Source: UBA4742 sp963785815 (GTDB taxonomy: Bacteria; Actinomycetota; Acidimicrobiia; Acidimicrobiales; Acidimicrobilacustridaceae). From it: a DNA stretch of 64,000 bases. Position 1 is the stretch's first letter. Each line of letters starts with the position of its first letter. Under the pieces are notes generated by a model. It searched no databases, was not told the origin of the DNA, and saw only the letters and a list, made by a program, of their open reading frames with translations. The position numbers and the translations under genes are program-made. This document shows positions 34,168 through 42,791 of the stretch, piece by piece. The stretch is from NCBI GenBank assembly GCA_963785815.1, contig CAWAWN010000001.1, forward strand, positions 496,001 to 560,000, read 5' to 3'.

Positions 34168-35559
34168 GTGAGCGTTCGGCACCGCCTGGCCCTGCTGTTC
34201 ACCGTGGGCACCGCCATCTGCGTGGTGCTGTCGTGCGGCGCGCTGTTCGTGATCCTGAACCGACAGCTGTCGGCCGCCATCGACAACGGGCTGCGGGCCC
34301 GCCTGGGCGACCTCGAGGCGGTGGTGCGCCGGACCAACGGCGGCACGGACGACCACGATCCGTTCGCCCAGGTGGTCGGACCCGACGACACGGTGGTGGC
34401 GTGGTCACCAGGTGATCAGGCCACCCGGCCCGCGCTCAGCCAGGCCCAGCTGGCGGCGGTCCACCATGAACGCTTCTTCGACGTCCAGCTCGACAGCCTG
34501 GGGGGATCCAGCCGGGTGCTCGCCCGTCCCGTCCAGCTCGGTGACCGCCACCTCGTCCTGGTGGTGGGCTCGCCGCTCGATGTCACCGAACGGGCCCAGC
34601 GGGGTCTGGCACTTGTGCTGCTGGTGGTCGCCCCGGTGCTGGTCATCCTGGTGGCCTCCGCCGGTTGGTGGCTGGCCGGAGCCGCCCTGCGACCGGTGCA
34701 CGAGATGACCGACGAGGTGAACGCCATCACGTCGGTGCGCCAACTCGACCGGCGCCTGTCGGAGCCATCTGGCGGAGACGAGGTGGCCGACCTGGCCGCC
34801 ACGCTGAACGCCATGCTGGCCCGCATGCAAGAGGCGGTCGAGCGCGAGCGGAGCTTCGTGGACGACGCCAGCCACGAGCTGCGCACCCCCATCTCGATCC
34901 TCCAGGGCGAGTTGGAGCTGCTGCGAGCGTCAGCGGAGGACCCGGCGACCGTGGTGTCCTCCATCGACCGGGCGCTGCTCGACCTGGACCGCCTCCGACG
35001 CCTGACCGAACGCCTGCTCACCTTGTCCCGGGCGGATGCCGGCCAGGCCCAGGTCCGCTGGCAGGTCTTCGACCTGACCGACCGGGTCCGGCGCCTCGGC
35101 GTGGCCCTGAGCGACGGATCCGGTCACCGCTTCGAGGTGGTCGGTTCGCAGGTGCAGGTGAGCGCGGATCCCGACCTGGTCGACCAGATCTTGACCAACC
35201 TGTTGAGCAACGCCCACTGCTATGCCACCGAGCAGGTCCGGGTCACCGTGGTGGCCGACGGTGACGACGGCGTCCGCCTGGAGGTCGAGGACGACGGGGG
35301 TGGCTTCGCGCCGTCCCTGCTCCCTGTTCGCTTCGAGCGCTTCGCCCGCGCCGATGCGTCCCGGGCTCGGTCCACCGGCGGGACCGGCCTGGGTCTGGCG
35401 GTGTCGTCCGCGCTGGTCCGCTCCCTGGGTGGATCGATCACCGCCGACAACCACTCGGCGCTGGGCGGGGCCCGGGTCTCGGTCCGGTTGCCCGGGTCCC
35501 CCTCGGCGTCGGCGCCGGCCTCCGACTCGGCCGCATCGCCTGCTCGACAGCCCATCTGA
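34168..35559 (+). CDS. Sensor histidine kinase (HAMP-HisKA-HATPase)
   Basis: This 463-aa kinase has two membrane helices (about 8-30 and 148-172) around a 115-residue external sensor domain, then HAMP (about 173-225), HisKA with phospho-acceptor His236 (DDASHELRTP), and a HATPase domain with N-box NLLSNA, G1-type DDGGGF and GTGLGLAV. The start is GTG. It is most likely the partner of the response regulator on the other strand. A second copy of the 11-bp-phased element overlaps its stop codon and leads into the antiporter gene. Confidence 0.92.
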   Translation: MSVRHRLALLFTVGTAICVVLSCGALFVILNRQLSAAIDNGLRARLGDLEAVVRRTNGGTDDHDPFAQVVGPDDTVVAWSPGDQATRPALSQAQLAAVHHERFFDVQLDSLGGSSRVLARPVQLGDRHLVLVVGSPLDVTERAQRGLALVLLVVAPVLVILVASAGWWLAGAALRPVHEMTDEVNAITSVRQLDRRLSEPSGGDEVADLAATLNAMLARMQEAVERERSFVDDASHELRTPISILQGELELLRASAEDPATVVSSIDRALLDLDRLRRLTERLLTLSRADAGQAQVRWQVFDLTDRVRRLGVALSDGSGHRFEVVGSQVQVSADPDLVDQILTNLLSNAHCYATEQVRVTVVADGDDGVRLEVEDDGGGFAPSLLPVRFERFARADASRARSTGGTGLGLAVSSALVRSLGGSITADNHSALGGARVSVRLPGSPSASAPASDSAASPARQPI

Positions 35560-35600
35560 CGGCTCTGTTACTCAGCGTTCACGATTTTCTCACGATGAGG
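35555..35600 (+). promoter_or_regulatory. 11-bp-phased direct repeats, copy B, upstream of the antiporter-GlnD gene
   Basis: Read on the minus strand it gives TGAGAAAATCG, TGAACGCTGAG and TAACAGAGCCG in an exact 11-bp period, then TCAGAT. It is inverted relative to copy A in the window, so both copies point the same way toward their presumed target gene. The ATG of the antiporter gene follows 15 bp later. This makes the antiporter a candidate member of the regulon. Confidence 0.7.
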
Positions 35601-35615
35601 AAATGACCCACCCAT

Positions 35616-38342
35616 ATGTTCGCCACGATGAGCGTCACCACCGTGCTGTTCCACCTCCTGGTGGTGCTCCTGTTCGCCAAGCTCGCCGCCGAGGGCGCCG
35701 AGCGCATCGGCGTGCCGGCGGTGGTGGGCGAGATCCTGGCTGGCATCCTCATCGGTCCCTCCGCCCTCGGGCTGGTGCACGGCGACGACGTGGTGCGGGT
35801 GCTGGGCGAGATCGGGGTCATCCTCCTGCTGCTCGAGGTCGGCCTCGAGATGGACATCACCGAGCTGGCGTCGGTGGGTCGGGCCGCCATCCTGGTGGCC
35901 ACCGTCGGTGTCATCGCCCCCTTCGTGATGGGGGGTGGCGTCGGCCTGGCCTTCGGCATGACCGGCAAGGAGGCGCTCTTCGTGGGCGCCGCCCTCACCG
36001 CCACCTCGGTCGGGATCACCGCCCGCGTCTTCGGTGACCTCAAGGTGCTGGCCACCGTGGAGGCGCGCACGGTGCTGGGCGCGGCGGTGGCCGACGACGT
36101 CATCGGCCTGGTGATCCTGACGGTGGTGGTGCGGCTGGTCACCGCCGGCTCGGTGTCGGTCATCGATGTGGGCCAGGTCATCGCCGTGGCCCTGGCCTTC
36201 CTGGTCGGGTCCATCCTGATCGGGCTGTGGGTAGTTCCGCCGACCTTCGGTTGGCTCGACCGCCACGCCCGCTCGGCGGGCACCCTGGTGCCGCTGGCCC
36301 TGGTGTTCACGCTCGCTCTGGCCGAGCTGGCCAACGTGGCCAAGCTGGCCCCCATCGTCGGGGCCTTCGTGGCCGGGGTGGTGCTGTCGCGATCGCAGGT
36401 CTCCGAACGGGTCCGCCGGGAGCTCACCCCCGTCGGTCACCTGTTCATCCCCGTCTTCTTCCTGCAGATCGGCATCGATGCCGACATCGGCCAGTTCGCC
36501 CGCCCGGCCGTGCTGGCCCTGGCCGCCGCGCTGCTGGCGGTGGCCGTGGTCGGCAAGCTGGTGTCCCCACTGGGCATGCTGGGCTCGCGCGGCGATCGCG
36601 TGCTGGTCGGGCTGGCCATGATCCCGCGGGGCGAGGTCGGCCTGATCTTCGCCACCATCGGGCTGCAGCAGCACGTGTTCGGCGAGAACATCTACGCCTC
36701 GGTGCTGCTCGTGGTGCTGGCCACCACGCTGCTCACGCCCCCGCTCCTGCGCTGGCGCCTCCAGCACCAGCGCAAGGTCGAGTCCGCCGCCCCCACCCCC
36801 TCCTCGCCTCGCCCCGACGGCGGCTGGCTGGTGGTGGAGGGTGGTCGGTCCCGAGGGTTGGTCGAGCTGGCCGGTGAACCCCCCGTGGGCGAGGCGCTGG
36901 CGGTGGCGTTGGAGGCGGCCCAGGCCGTCAACGAGCACGCGCCGGGCCCACGACTGCTCGACTGGCTGGCCACCGGCGACGTCGATCAGCCCATGCGATG
37001 GGACCGGGACGCCCGCGCCGCCTTCTTCTCCCTGCTGCGCCACGGCGGCCCCCGGTCCTGGCGGTTCCTCAGCGTCACGGGCGTCCTCGACCGCTCCCTG
37101 CCCGAGCTGGCCGCCGCGGTCCGCGAGCGAGAGTCGGAGTCCTATGGCTTCGATCCCCTGGCCGGGTTGAGCTGGGCCACGCTGGAGACCTGCCGCGGCC
37201 TGCTCGAGAACGCGGACTTCGGGTTGGAGCACCCGGAGTGGGTGACCCTGGCCGCCACCATCTTCGACGCGGTGGGCGGCGAGATCCGCGAGGGCATCGT
37301 GCTGGCCCGCCGGGTCTCGCAGCGCCTCGACATGGGCGCCACCGCGGAGGAGGCGGTAGCCGGCCTGCTGCGTGACGTCGACCTCTTCACCACCACCGCC
37401 CGGCGCCTCGACGCGTTCGGCGAGGAGCGGGTGCAGCAGTTGGCCCAGCACCTCGGGCGGCGCGAACAGGCCACCGGCCTGCTGGTGCTGGCCCTGGCCA
37501 CCGAGGGCGACGACCTGGTGCTCGACCAGCGCCTGCGCGCCCTCGACGAACGTCTGGGCGAAGCCTTCGCCCACCCCGAGCTGGTCAGTCGCCGGGCCGC
37601 CAACCTGGTCGATGCCCGGCGCTCGGAGGCCACCCGGTCATGCGCCGACGCGGCCGGTGCGCGCCTGGCCACCGCGCCCCGCAGCTTCGTGCTCAGCCAG
37701 AGCCCCGCCGACCTGGCTCGCCAGGCCGCCCTCTGCGAGCGGCTCGGCTCCACCGCCGGCCCGCTGGTGGAGGTGACCCCCGGTCAGGCCACCTGGCGCG
37801 TCGACGTGGCCGCCCGCGACCAGGCGGGGCTGCTCGCCGCCCAGGCCTCCGCGCTCAACCGGGTCGGCTTCCAGGTCATCGGCGCCGACCTGGGGGTGTG
37901 GGACGATGGGCGAACGGTCACGGCCTTCGAGGTGGCGGGCGCTCCCCACATCGCCACCGACGAGCTAGCTCGCCACCTGGCCCAGGACCTGCGGGGGCCG
38001 GTGGCGCACCGCGCCCTGCCCGAGGCCAGCATCACCTGGGACGACCAGCTCTCCCCCTGGCACTCGGTCCTGCGGGTCGAGACACCCGACGAACCCGGTC
38101 TGCTGGCCGCGCTGGCCGCCGCCATCTCCGATGCGGGCCTCGACATCCACTCGGCGCACGTGGCCACCACAGGGTCGCGCGCCATCGACCAGTTCGACGT
38201 CTCCGGCCCGAGCGGGGGCAAGGTCGACCCTGCCGCCCAGACCGCGGCCGCCCAGCTCATCACCACCGGCATCGGGCCAGCCAAGCGATCGCGCGGGGGA
38301 CGCCTGGCTCGCCGCCGCCGACCGGCCGCGCCCCTCGGCTGA
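35616..38342 (+). CDS. CPA2 cation/proton antiporter fused to a GlnD-like sensor region (degenerate HD plus two ACT domains)
   Basis: This is a 908-aa protein. Residues 1-385 form a CPA2 antiporter membrane domain with the ion-site Asp pair D160-D161 (VADDVIGL), as in NapA-like exchangers. Residues about 401-700 resemble GlnD downstream of its nucleotidyltransferase: the segment FFSLLRHGGPRSWRFLSVTG, then LDRSLPEL, then an HD-like region in which the metal-binding HD is F549-D551 type (TIFDAVGG) and the later histidines are missing. Residues about 726-795 and 816-885 are two ACT domains (DQAGLLAAQASAL and DEPGLLAALAAAI). In GlnD these sense glutamine. No nucleotidyltransferase is present, so the part is probably a sensor that gates transport. 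The next gene is amt. Confidence 0.85.
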   Translation: MFATMSVTTVLFHLLVVLLFAKLAAEGAERIGVPAVVGEILAGILIGPSALGLVHGDDVVRVLGEIGVILLLLEVGLEMDITELASVGRAAILVATVGVIAPFVMGGGVGLAFGMTGKEALFVGAALTATSVGITARVFGDLKVLATVEARTVLGAAVADDVIGLVILTVVVRLVTAGSVSVIDVGQVIAVALAFLVGSILIGLWVVPPTFGWLDRHARSAGTLVPLALVFTLALAELANVAKLAPIVGAFVAGVVLSRSQVSERVRRELTPVGHLFIPVFFLQIGIDADIGQFARPAVLALAAALLAVAVVGKLVSPLGMLGSRGDRVLVGLAMIPRGEVGLIFATIGLQQHVFGENIYASVLLVVLATTLLTPPLLRWRLQHQRKVESAAPTPSSPRPDGGWLVVEGGRSRGLVELAGEPPVGEALAVALEAAQAVNEHAPGPRLLDWLATGDVDQPMRWDRDARAAFFSLLRHGGPRSWRFLSVTGVLDRSLPELAAAVRERESESYGFDPLAGLSWATLETCRGLLENADFGLEHPEWVTLAATIFDAVGGEIREGIVLARRVSQRLDMGATAEEAVAGLLRDVDLFTTTARRLDAFGEERVQQLAQHLGRREQATGLLVLALATEGDDLVLDQRLRALDERLGEAFAHPELVSRRAANLVDARRSEATRSCADAAGARLATAPRSFVLSQSPADLARQAALCERLGSTAGPLVEVTPGQATWRVDVAARDQAGLLAAQASALNRVGFQVIGADLGVWDDGRTVTAFEVAGAPHIATDELARHLAQDLRGPVAHRALPEASITWDDQLSPWHSVLRVETPDEPGLLAALAAAISDAGLDIHSAHVATTGSRAIDQFDVSGPSGGKVDPAAQTAAAQLITTGIGPAKRSRGGRLARRRRPAAPLG

Positions 38343-38429
38343 CCGACCGGCCGACACAGGTCGGATCCCAGCTGCGGCCGGCCTCTCGGCTCTGGCGCGC
38401 GCGAAGGCCAGCCGACGTAAGGACCCGTT

Positions 38430-38458
38430 CAGAATTTGGTCCACAAGGCGTAATTCTG
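38430..38458 (+). promoter_or_regulatory. Inverted repeat CAGAATT-N15-AATTCTG upstream of amt
   Basis: Two exact 7-bp arms (38430-38436 and 38452-38458) stand in the only A+T-rich stretch between the antiporter and amt genes, about 105 bp before the amt start. The 221-bp gap thus probably contains the amt promoter, and the repeat is a candidate operator. It does not fit the GlnR or AmtR patterns that I know. Confidence 0.45.
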
Positions 38459-38563
38459 AGCGCACTTTCATGAAACACCTCTCATTTACGGTCGCAGAGA
38501 TGTCGGGACACCCCCGGACCCGGCGTCACGCCCATCGCCCACCTGCACGGGAGAAGAAGCTGC

Positions 38564-40120
38564 ATGAAACCAAGACACCTGCTCGCAGTCGCGGGAGGGG
38601 CAGGGGCACTCGTCCTCCTCGCCGCCACCCCGGCGTTCGCGCAAGCCAAACCGAGCGTCCAGAGCCAGGTCGACGGACTCGGAGTCGACATCAACCTGCT
38701 GTGGACGGTCATCGGTGCTGTTCTGGTGATCTTCATGCAGGCCGGCTTCGCGCTGGTCGAGACGGGCTTCACTCGAGCCCGCCACGCGGCCCACGTGGTG
38801 AGCACCAACTTCGCCATCTTCGGGTTGGGCTTCGTCGCCTACTACCTGGTCGGCTACGGCATCATGTTCGGCGGCTACACCACGGCCCTGCTGGGCTACA
38901 CCACGCCGGTGGGCACCAGTTTGCTGGGCCACGGCAACTGGGTGTTCCTGTGGCAGGGAGGCTGGGCCCTGAGCGGCACGCACGCCTACACCGCCGGCGT
39001 CATGGCCTTCTTCCTCTACATGGTGGCCTTCATGGACACCACCGCCACCATCCCCACCGGGGCCATGGCTGAGCGCTGGAAGTGGAAGGCGTTCGTGGGC
39101 TGGGGCCTCTTCTGCGGCGCCATCTACTACCCGCTGTTCGGCGCCTGGACCTGGGGCGGTGGGTGGCTGGCTTCGCTGGGGAAGTCGGCCAGCCTCGGGT
39201 TCGGCTACGTCGACTTCGCAGGATCGGGTGTGGTGCATGCCATGGGCGGCGCCGCCGGCCTGGCCGGCGCCCTCGTGCTCGGGCCACGCATCGGCAAGTT
39301 CGACAAGAACGGCAAGGCTCGCACCATCGCTGGCCACCACATCCCGATGGCCATGCTCGGCACGTTCATCCTGCTGTTCGGCTGGTTCGGCTTCAACGCC
39401 GCCTCCACGCTGGCGGCCACCGATGTGCGCTTCGCCGTCATCGCCACCAACACCGCCATCGCCGCCGCCTTCGGGGCCACCATCGCCATGTTCTGGATGA
39501 TGGCCACCACCAAGAAGCCCGACCCGGCCATGATGGCCAACGGCATGCTGGCTGGACTGGTAGCCATCACCGCCCCCTGCGCCTTCGTGCAGCCCTGGGC
39601 GGCGGCGGTCATCGGCGGCCTGGCCGGGATCTTCGTGATCCTGTCGGTGCAGTTCTTCGACCGGATCAAGATCGATGATCCGGTGGGTGCCATCTCCGTG
39701 CACGGTGTGTGCGGCCTGTGGGGCGTGCTGTCGGTCGGGCTCTTCGCCGACGGCCAGTACGGCCAGGCCTGGAACGGCACCGTCGTGGCTCACCCCCTGA
39801 CCCAGGGCGTGAGCGGCATCTTCTACGGTGGCCCGGGTTGGGGCCAGCTCGGCGCTCAGGCCATCGGCTGTCTGGTCATCGCCATCGTCATGACGGCCGT
39901 CGCCTACGCCTTCTTCAAGATCCAGGACATGATCATGAAGGGCGGCATCCGGGCCGAGGAGGCCGACGAGCGCCTCGGCATGGACGCCCCGGAGATGGGC
40001 GCCTACGCCTATCCCGAGTTCGGGGTCGACCCCAACGCTCCCACCAGCTACCCCGACATCGACGATGTCGAGCCGGCCGGGGTGGGCGCCACCGCGGGCA
40101 ACGGCGAACCGGTGCACTGA
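38564..40120 (+). CDS. amt: Ammonium transporter (Amt family)
   Basis: This 518-aa protein has a cleavable signal peptide (ending ATPAFAQA near residue 28) and about eleven membrane helices. The pore twin histidines are H225 (SGVVHAMGG) and H380 (SVHGVCGLWG). The conserved Asp in YVDFAGSG is present. The C-terminal cytoplasmic tail is long and acidic (about 80 residues), where PII proteins bind in other Amt channels. In many actinobacteria amt is followed by glnK and glnD. Here neither follows, but the gene before it contains GlnD-derived domains. The ribosome site GGGAGAAG precedes the ATG. Confidence 0.95.
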   Translation: MKPRHLLAVAGGAGALVLLAATPAFAQAKPSVQSQVDGLGVDINLLWTVIGAVLVIFMQAGFALVETGFTRARHAAHVVSTNFAIFGLGFVAYYLVGYGIMFGGYTTALLGYTTPVGTSLLGHGNWVFLWQGGWALSGTHAYTAGVMAFFLYMVAFMDTTATIPTGAMAERWKWKAFVGWGLFCGAIYYPLFGAWTWGGGWLASLGKSASLGFGYVDFAGSGVVHAMGGAAGLAGALVLGPRIGKFDKNGKARTIAGHHIPMAMLGTFILLFGWFGFNAASTLAATDVRFAVIATNTAIAAAFGATIAMFWMMATTKKPDPAMMANGMLAGLVAITAPCAFVQPWAAAVIGGLAGIFVILSVQFFDRIKIDDPVGAISVHGVCGLWGVLSVGLFADGQYGQAWNGTVVAHPLTQGVSGIFYGGPGWGQLGAQAIGCLVIAIVMTAVAYAFFKIQDMIMKGGIRAEEADERLGMDAPEMGAYAYPEFGVDPNAPTSYPDIDDVEPAGVGATAGNGEPVH

Positions 40121-40148
40121 CCGGCGCGCTCAGAACGCAACACCCATA

Positions 40149-40176
40149 GGGGTCGGGGCCTTCGGGCCCCGACCCC
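40149..40176 (+). terminator. 12-bp GC stem with UUCG tetraloop after amt
   Basis: GGGGTCGGGGCC and GGCCCCGACCCC form a perfect 12-bp stem closed by a C(UUCG)G tetraloop. It starts 29 bp after the amt stop. There is no U-tract, as in many high-GC actinobacterial terminators. It should separate amt from the XRE-type gene. Confidence 0.85.
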
Positions 40177-40192
40177 CGACGGTCACTGGGGG

Positions 40193-41302
40193 GTGCAGGA
40201 CATGCCGCTGGACCGAAGGGCGGACCAGGTCGGAGCCGAGATCCGTCGGCGCCGCCTCGATCGAGGGTGGCGCCTGGAGGACCTGCGCCGCACCCTGGTC
40301 GAATACGGCTACCCGGGCAGCTGCTCGCGGCCGGCCCTCTCCCAGATCGAACGGGGCGAGGTCCAACCGGACCTCGCCTTCCTCGAGGCGGTGGCCGCCG
40401 TGCTCGAGACCCCGGACCTGCTGCGGGCCGCGTCGCCAGGCGGTTCGCGGCCGGGTGCCATCCGGGCCCGCGCCCACCTGGTGGCCGCCGCCTGGGCACC
40501 CCAACTGGCCTCGTTCGAGACCCATCCCGGTCAGCCGGTCGACCTCGGGGTGCTGGACGCAGTGCGCCTGGCCAAGGAAGGCGATGGCGACTTCGCCGAC
40601 CTGTTCCCCTTCGGGGTGCTGGCGGTCCACGAGACCCACGAGCTGACCACGGAGAACTGGGACGAGCTCGAGGACTGGCGCCGACGCCACCTGGCCGCCG
40701 CCGCCGACGACCTGCCCGCTCACTGGCAGGGGCGGATCGGTGCCCCCGCCGATGCCCTGGCCGGTGACCTGGAGCTCTGCACCTTCTTCGTGGTCGAGCC
40801 CCAGCGCTCCTATCCCGATCCCCGCCGCGACGAGGCCGTGGACCTGATCTGCGAACCCCTCGGCGCGCCGGCCGGGCACGCCTACCACCAGGAACGCATC
40901 GCCGGCCAGGCCCTGCTGTCAGAGCACACCACCGACCAGGGGCGGACCATCCTGTTCGCCATCGAGCCCAACCACCTCGGCTGGGCCACCGAAGGCAACG
41001 GCGCGCTCTGCGATTTCACCCCCGCGACGATCCACGCCCGCCAGATGCTGCGGCTGGAGGTCCAGGTCCTGGCCCTGCGCGCCCTGGCCTCGACGTTGAC
41101 CAGGCGCCACTCGCCGCCTCTCCCCGGCTACGGCAGCACCTACCTCAAGCGCCGGATCCTGCGATTGGCCCGGCCGCGGCCCGACACCCGCCGGGCCGAT
41201 GCCGTATTGCGCGACGCGGTGGTCCGCTCCAGCGGCCTGCACCGCCAGGCCCGGATCGCGCTCGACCACCCCAACCGCCCCTGGTCGCCCCACGAGAGCT
41301 GA
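40193..41302 (+). CDS. XRE-family helix-turn-helix regulator with large C-terminal domain
   Basis: This 369-aa protein opens with an XRE-type helix-turn-helix (about 10-75; SRPALSQIERGEVQPDLAFL). The remaining 290 residues were not recognised, but have mixed helical/beta character without membrane helices and could sense a ligand. The GTG at 40193 or the ATG at 40202 may be the start. It sits between the amt hairpin and nhaA. Its target genes are unknown. Confidence 0.78.
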   Translation: MQDMPLDRRADQVGAEIRRRRLDRGWRLEDLRRTLVEYGYPGSCSRPALSQIERGEVQPDLAFLEAVAAVLETPDLLRAASPGGSRPGAIRARAHLVAAAWAPQLASFETHPGQPVDLGVLDAVRLAKEGDGDFADLFPFGVLAVHETHELTTENWDELEDWRRRHLAAAADDLPAHWQGRIGAPADALAGDLELCTFFVVEPQRSYPDPRRDEAVDLICEPLGAPAGHAYHQERIAGQALLSEHTTDQGRTILFAIEPNHLGWATEGNGALCDFTPATIHARQMLRLEVQVLALRALASTLTRRHSPPLPGYGSTYLKRRILRLARPRPDTRRADAVLRDAVVRSSGLHRQARIALDHPNRPWSPHES

Positions 41303-41360
41303 GGTCGGTTCCTCTGGGGGATCGGTCGACGCGACTGAGCTACGGTGGCGAGGAACGGGT

Positions 41361-42779
41361 GTGCCGGGAAGGCTGGTCGGCGACATCCCGAGACGCGCCC
41401 ACGAAGGCAGCCAGGTGCTTGACCAGCCACCCACACCCGAACAACCGCTGACCGCCCGCTGGTCCGAATCCGACCGGGCCGTGCCGCGGAGGGTCGTCCA
41501 ACCCCTCCAGCGCTTCCTGGAGACCGAGGCGGCCGGGGGCATCGTGTTGATGGCGGCCGCCGCCCTGGCGCTCATCTGGGCCAACTCACCCTGGTCGGCC
41601 GGCTATCGGCAGCTGTTCCACACCCAGGTCTCACTGCGGATCGGCTCGGCGGGCATCACCGAGGACCTCCAGGCCTGGATCAACGACCTGGCCATGGCCC
41701 TGTTCTTCTTCGTGGCCGCCCTCGAGATCAAGCGGGAGTTCGTGCACGGCCAGCTGCGATCGGCCCGGGCCGCCACCCTGCCGGTGGTCTGCGCACTGGG
41801 CGGCATGGTGGTGCCCGCCGCCCTCTACTGGGCCTTCAACGCGGGGGCGCCCACGGCCCGGGGCTGGGGCATCCCCATGGCCACCGACATCGCGTTCACG
41901 CTGGGGGTGCTGGCCCTGGTCGGCCGACGCGTCCCCGCCTCGCTGCGGGTGTTCCTGCTCACCATGGCCATCGTCGACGACCTGGGGGCCATCCTGGTCA
42001 TCGCCGTCTTCTACACCGAGCACCTGGCCTACACCTGGCTGGGGGCAGCTGCCGTCGCGGTGGTGGTCATCGCGGCCCTGACCCGGCTCGGGGTCCGCTC
42101 GCCCATCCCCTACGTGCTGTTGGCGGCCGGCCTGTGGCTGGCGCTGTTCGAGTCGGGCGTGCACGCCACCCTGGCCGGCGTCGTGCTGGGCCTGTTGACC
42201 CCGGCTCGGCCGTTCCAGCACCCACCCACCGTGAGCCGGGCCTCGCGCCAGCGCCTGGCCGACGTGGCGCCGGCCGACGCCAGCCCCGACGAGGACCAGG
42301 AGGCCGCCTTCCTGGCGGTGGCCGAGTTGAACCGTGAGGCCGTGTCCCCCCTGGCCCGCCTGGAGCGGGCCTGCCATCCCTGGTCGTCGTATGTGGTGCT
42401 CCCCGTGTTCGCCCTGGCCAACGCCGGGATCGTGCTCTCTGCCGCCCGACTGTCGGCGGCCTGGTCCAGCCCGGTCACCCAGGGCGTGGCCGTGGGGTTG
42501 GTGGTGGGCAAACCGATCGGCATCCTGATCGCGGCCGCGTTGGCCGTGAAGCTGGCCCGGTCCCGGCTACCCGATGGGGTGGGGTGGTTGGAGATGGTGG
42601 GCGTCTCGGTCCTGGCCGGCGTGGGCTTCACCGTGTCGCTGTTCGTCACCGGCCTGGCCTTCACGGGCACCCACGCCGCCCAGGCCGAGATCGGCATCCT
42701 GGTCGCCTCGTTGGTGGCCGGCGGCGTGGGCGCCGCCCTGCTGGCCGGTCGCGAGGCGGCCGACCCGCTCGTGCGCTGA
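41361..42779 (+). CDS. nhaA: Na+/H+ antiporter NhaA
   Basis: This 472-aa protein is a full NhaA. The ion-binding Asp residues are D176 (MATDIAF) and D206-D207 (AIVDDLGA), with the FFFVAALEIKREF segment and the C-terminal GVGFTVSLF. Electrogenic 2H+/Na+ exchange at the cytoplasmic membrane is expected. Compared with E. coli NhaA it has a loop insertion rich in Asp/Ala (about 290-325). The GTG at 41361 was chosen because GAGGAAC stands 5 bp before it; GTG 41415 is the alternative. It is a second monovalent cation antiporter within 6 kb. Confidence 0.92.
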   Translation: MPGRLVGDIPRRAHEGSQVLDQPPTPEQPLTARWSESDRAVPRRVVQPLQRFLETEAAGGIVLMAAAALALIWANSPWSAGYRQLFHTQVSLRIGSAGITEDLQAWINDLAMALFFFVAALEIKREFVHGQLRSARAATLPVVCALGGMVVPAALYWAFNAGAPTARGWGIPMATDIAFTLGVLALVGRRVPASLRVFLLTMAIVDDLGAILVIAVFYTEHLAYTWLGAAAVAVVVIAALTRLGVRSPIPYVLLAAGLWLALFESGVHATLAGVVLGLLTPARPFQHPPTVSRASRQRLADVAPADASPDEDQEAAFLAVAELNREAVSPLARLERACHPWSSYVVLPVFALANAGIVLSAARLSAAWSSPVTQGVAVGLVVGKPIGILIAAALAVKLARSRLPDGVGWLEMVGVSVLAGVGFTVSLFVTGLAFTGTHAAQAEIGILVASLVAGGVGAALLAGREAADPLVR

Positions 42780-42791
42780 GCCGGGTAGGAC

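Noticed and set aside
38430..38500. GlnR or AmtR box before amt
   Set aside because: Some GAAAC-like and TTAC-like pieces occur, but not with the required spacing. Only the simple inverted repeat is recorded.
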